This document shows positions 6,873 through 7,446 of a stretch of DNA of 7,446 bases, piece by piece. Made by a program: the position numbers and the translations under genes. The stretch is from CAYLKS01 sp964384205 [NCBI: uncultured bacterium] (lineage in GTDB: Bacteria > JAGOEH01). The notes under the pieces are model-generated. The model searched no databases, was not told the DNA's origin, and saw only the letters and a list, made by a program, of their open reading frames with translations. Each line of letters opens with the position of its first letter. Position 1 is the first letter of the stretch. The stretch covers positions 1 through 7,446 of the forward strand of contig CAYLKS010000007.1 in assembly GCA_964384205.1 (NCBI GenBank). Direction: 5' to 3'.

Positions 6873-7382
6873 TTATTTTTCAACTTTCTCTGCAATTCTT
6901 AGAAATGTCGCAGCGAATTTAACACCTTCTTCTGCTGCAGAAGCTACTGATATTAGCATACGAGGTTTTCCGTTTACTAAATGAAATGATAAAGTAATAC
7001 CTTGATTTACAACGAAATTTGGGTCGCCAGCAACAGTTAAAATTTTATTTTTAACAGCGGCAGCCTTTACTTGTTTAACTAAATCAGGAGATGTACCTTT
7101 AGGTACAAAAACTATATTCGCATCTTTTATATTATTAATTGAAACAGATATTATTTTAAGTTTGTTTGAAGATGCAGCTGCCTTTTTTAAAATATCTAAC
7201 ATTGGGCCGCCATTTAATACTCCTATTGTATAAGTACTTTTAGGAGCCCCACCTACCTCTCTTATGAAAGATGTAATTTTAGTTAAAAGAACTGCTTGGA
7301 TTTTGTCTGGACATGGATTCATTGCGAAAGCAGTATTTAACATAAAAATTGTTAGTAAGAAAAATAGCAAAAATTTTTTCAT
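6873..7382 (-). CDS. Secreted YfiR/DUF4154-like protein
   Basis: This 169-residue protein has a clear signal peptide (MKKFLLFFLL then TIFMLNTAFA, cleavage after Ala20). The mature part follows the YfiR/HmsC-like (DUF4154) pattern: an opening helix KIQAVLLTKITSFI (27-40), a strand YTIGVLNGGPMLDIL (51-65), a strand ANIVFVPKG (88-96), ILTVAGDPNFVVNQGITLSF (114-133) and a closing helix with AAEEGVKFAATFLRIAEKVE (149-168). YfiR in Pseudomonas is a periplasmic repressor of the diguanylate cyclase YfiN and so limits exopolysaccharide production. The mature protein has a single cysteine (Cys24), so intramolecular disulfides like those of YfiR are not possible. The ATG at 7382 is preferred over the GTG at 7388 because a GGAG (7391-7388) lies five bases before the ATG and overlaps the GTG. 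The gene converges on the export operon and has its own promoter. No partner cyclase or kinase is visible. Family assignment is by pattern; the regulatory role is inferred. Confidence 0.8.
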   Translation of the reverse strand: MKKFLLFFLLTIFMLNTAFAMNPCPDKIQAVLLTKITSFIREVGGAPKSTYTIGVLNGGPMLDILKKAAASSNKLKIISVSINNIKDANIVFVPKGTSPDLVKQVKAAAVKNKILTVAGDPNFVVNQGITLSFHLVNGKPRMLISVASAAEEGVKFAATFLRIAEKVEK

Positions 7383-7394
7383 ACTCACTCCTTT
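7383..7394 (-). promoter_or_regulatory. Ribosome binding site deciding the start of the YfiR-like gene
   Basis: Read on the minus strand the bases are AAAGGAG followed by TGAGT and ATG. The GGAG core spans 7391-7388 and its last G is also the first base of the upstream GTG codon, so only the ATG at 7382 has a workable spacing of five bases. Confidence 0.85.
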
Positions 7395-7402
7395 TTTCTT
7401 TT

Positions 7403-7431
7403 AAAATAATTATTTTTTTTATATTTGTCAA
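7403..7431 (-). promoter_or_regulatory. Probable σ70-type promoter of the YfiR-like gene
   Basis: On the minus strand a perfect TTGACA at 7431-7426 is followed by a 17-base spacer, which includes a run of eight A, and by TATTTT at 7408-7403 as a weak -10 box (4 of 6 matches to TATAAT). It lies just upstream of the ribosome binding site, so the leader would be short. The perfect -35 and the exact spacing support it; the -10 is poor and AT-rich DNA gives chance matches. Confidence 0.5.
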
Positions 7432-7446
7432 TACTATATTAATAAA

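Noticed and set aside
7383-7388. GTG at 7388 as the start of the YfiR-like gene, adding two residues
   Set aside because: The GTG overlaps the GGAG Shine-Dalgarno core, so there is no spacing; the ATG at 7382 fits.
1-7446. CRISPR array, tRNA, rRNA, transposase, attachment site or riboswitch
   Set aside because: I saw no regularly spaced repeats, structured RNA signatures, transposase motifs or terminal inverted repeats; nearly all bases are in the six coding regions.

Overview
The window is very AT-rich (G+C well under 35% by eye) and almost fully coding. It encodes outer-membrane β-barrel, lipoprotein and periplasmic exopolysaccharide-export proteins, so the source is a diderm (Gram-negative-type) bacterium. 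The one visible promoter has a σ70-like TTGACA -35 box, and at least one gene has a strong GGAG ribosome binding site. I cannot name the lineage. The low G+C, TPR-rich envelope proteins and YfiR/DUF4154-type protein would fit the Bacteroidota/Fibrobacterota/Cloacimonadota-like groups, but that is a guess.

Positions 1-6744 hold five tightly packed plus-strand genes that look like one transcription unit. In order they are: a helical-repeat protein of unknown function whose true start may lie upstream of the window; a YjbH/GfcD-like outer-membrane β-barrel with a C-terminal coiled coil and TPR region; a large TPR lipoprotein; a Wza-type polysaccharide export protein (Poly_export plus two SLBB domains); and a Wzc-type chain-length regulator fused to a bacterial tyrosine kinase with a tyrosine-rich tail. 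The junctions are a 4-base ATGA overlap, a second ATGA overlap, a 38-base overlap and a 4-base gap, which suggests translational coupling.

The set reads as the export and control module of a Wza/Wzc-dependent capsule or exopolysaccharide system. The kinase in the inner membrane would control chain length and gating, the Wza-like protein would form the periplasmic/outer-membrane channel, and the barrel and TPR lipoprotein would be accessory outer-membrane parts. The order resembles the E. coli group 4 capsule operon (gfcD-gfcE/wza-etp-etk), but a TPR lipoprotein sits between the barrel and Wza, and no tyrosine phosphatase gene is present here. No glycosyltransferase, flippase or polymerase gene is visible, so the sugar-building genes must lie elsewhere.

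Positions 6745-6872 are a short convergent intergenic region with a strong 15-bp hairpin that probably terminates transcription from both sides. On the minus strand, 7382-6873 encodes a small secreted YfiR/DUF4154-like protein with its own promoter and ribosome binding site. YfiR-type proteins are known as periplasmic regulators of c-di-GMP synthesis and exopolysaccharide, so its position is suggestive, but no partner cyclase is in the window.

The most unusual local signal is a run of eight G bases inside the β-barrel gene. Loss or gain of one G would truncate the protein within about 20 codons, so this is a candidate phase-variation switch.
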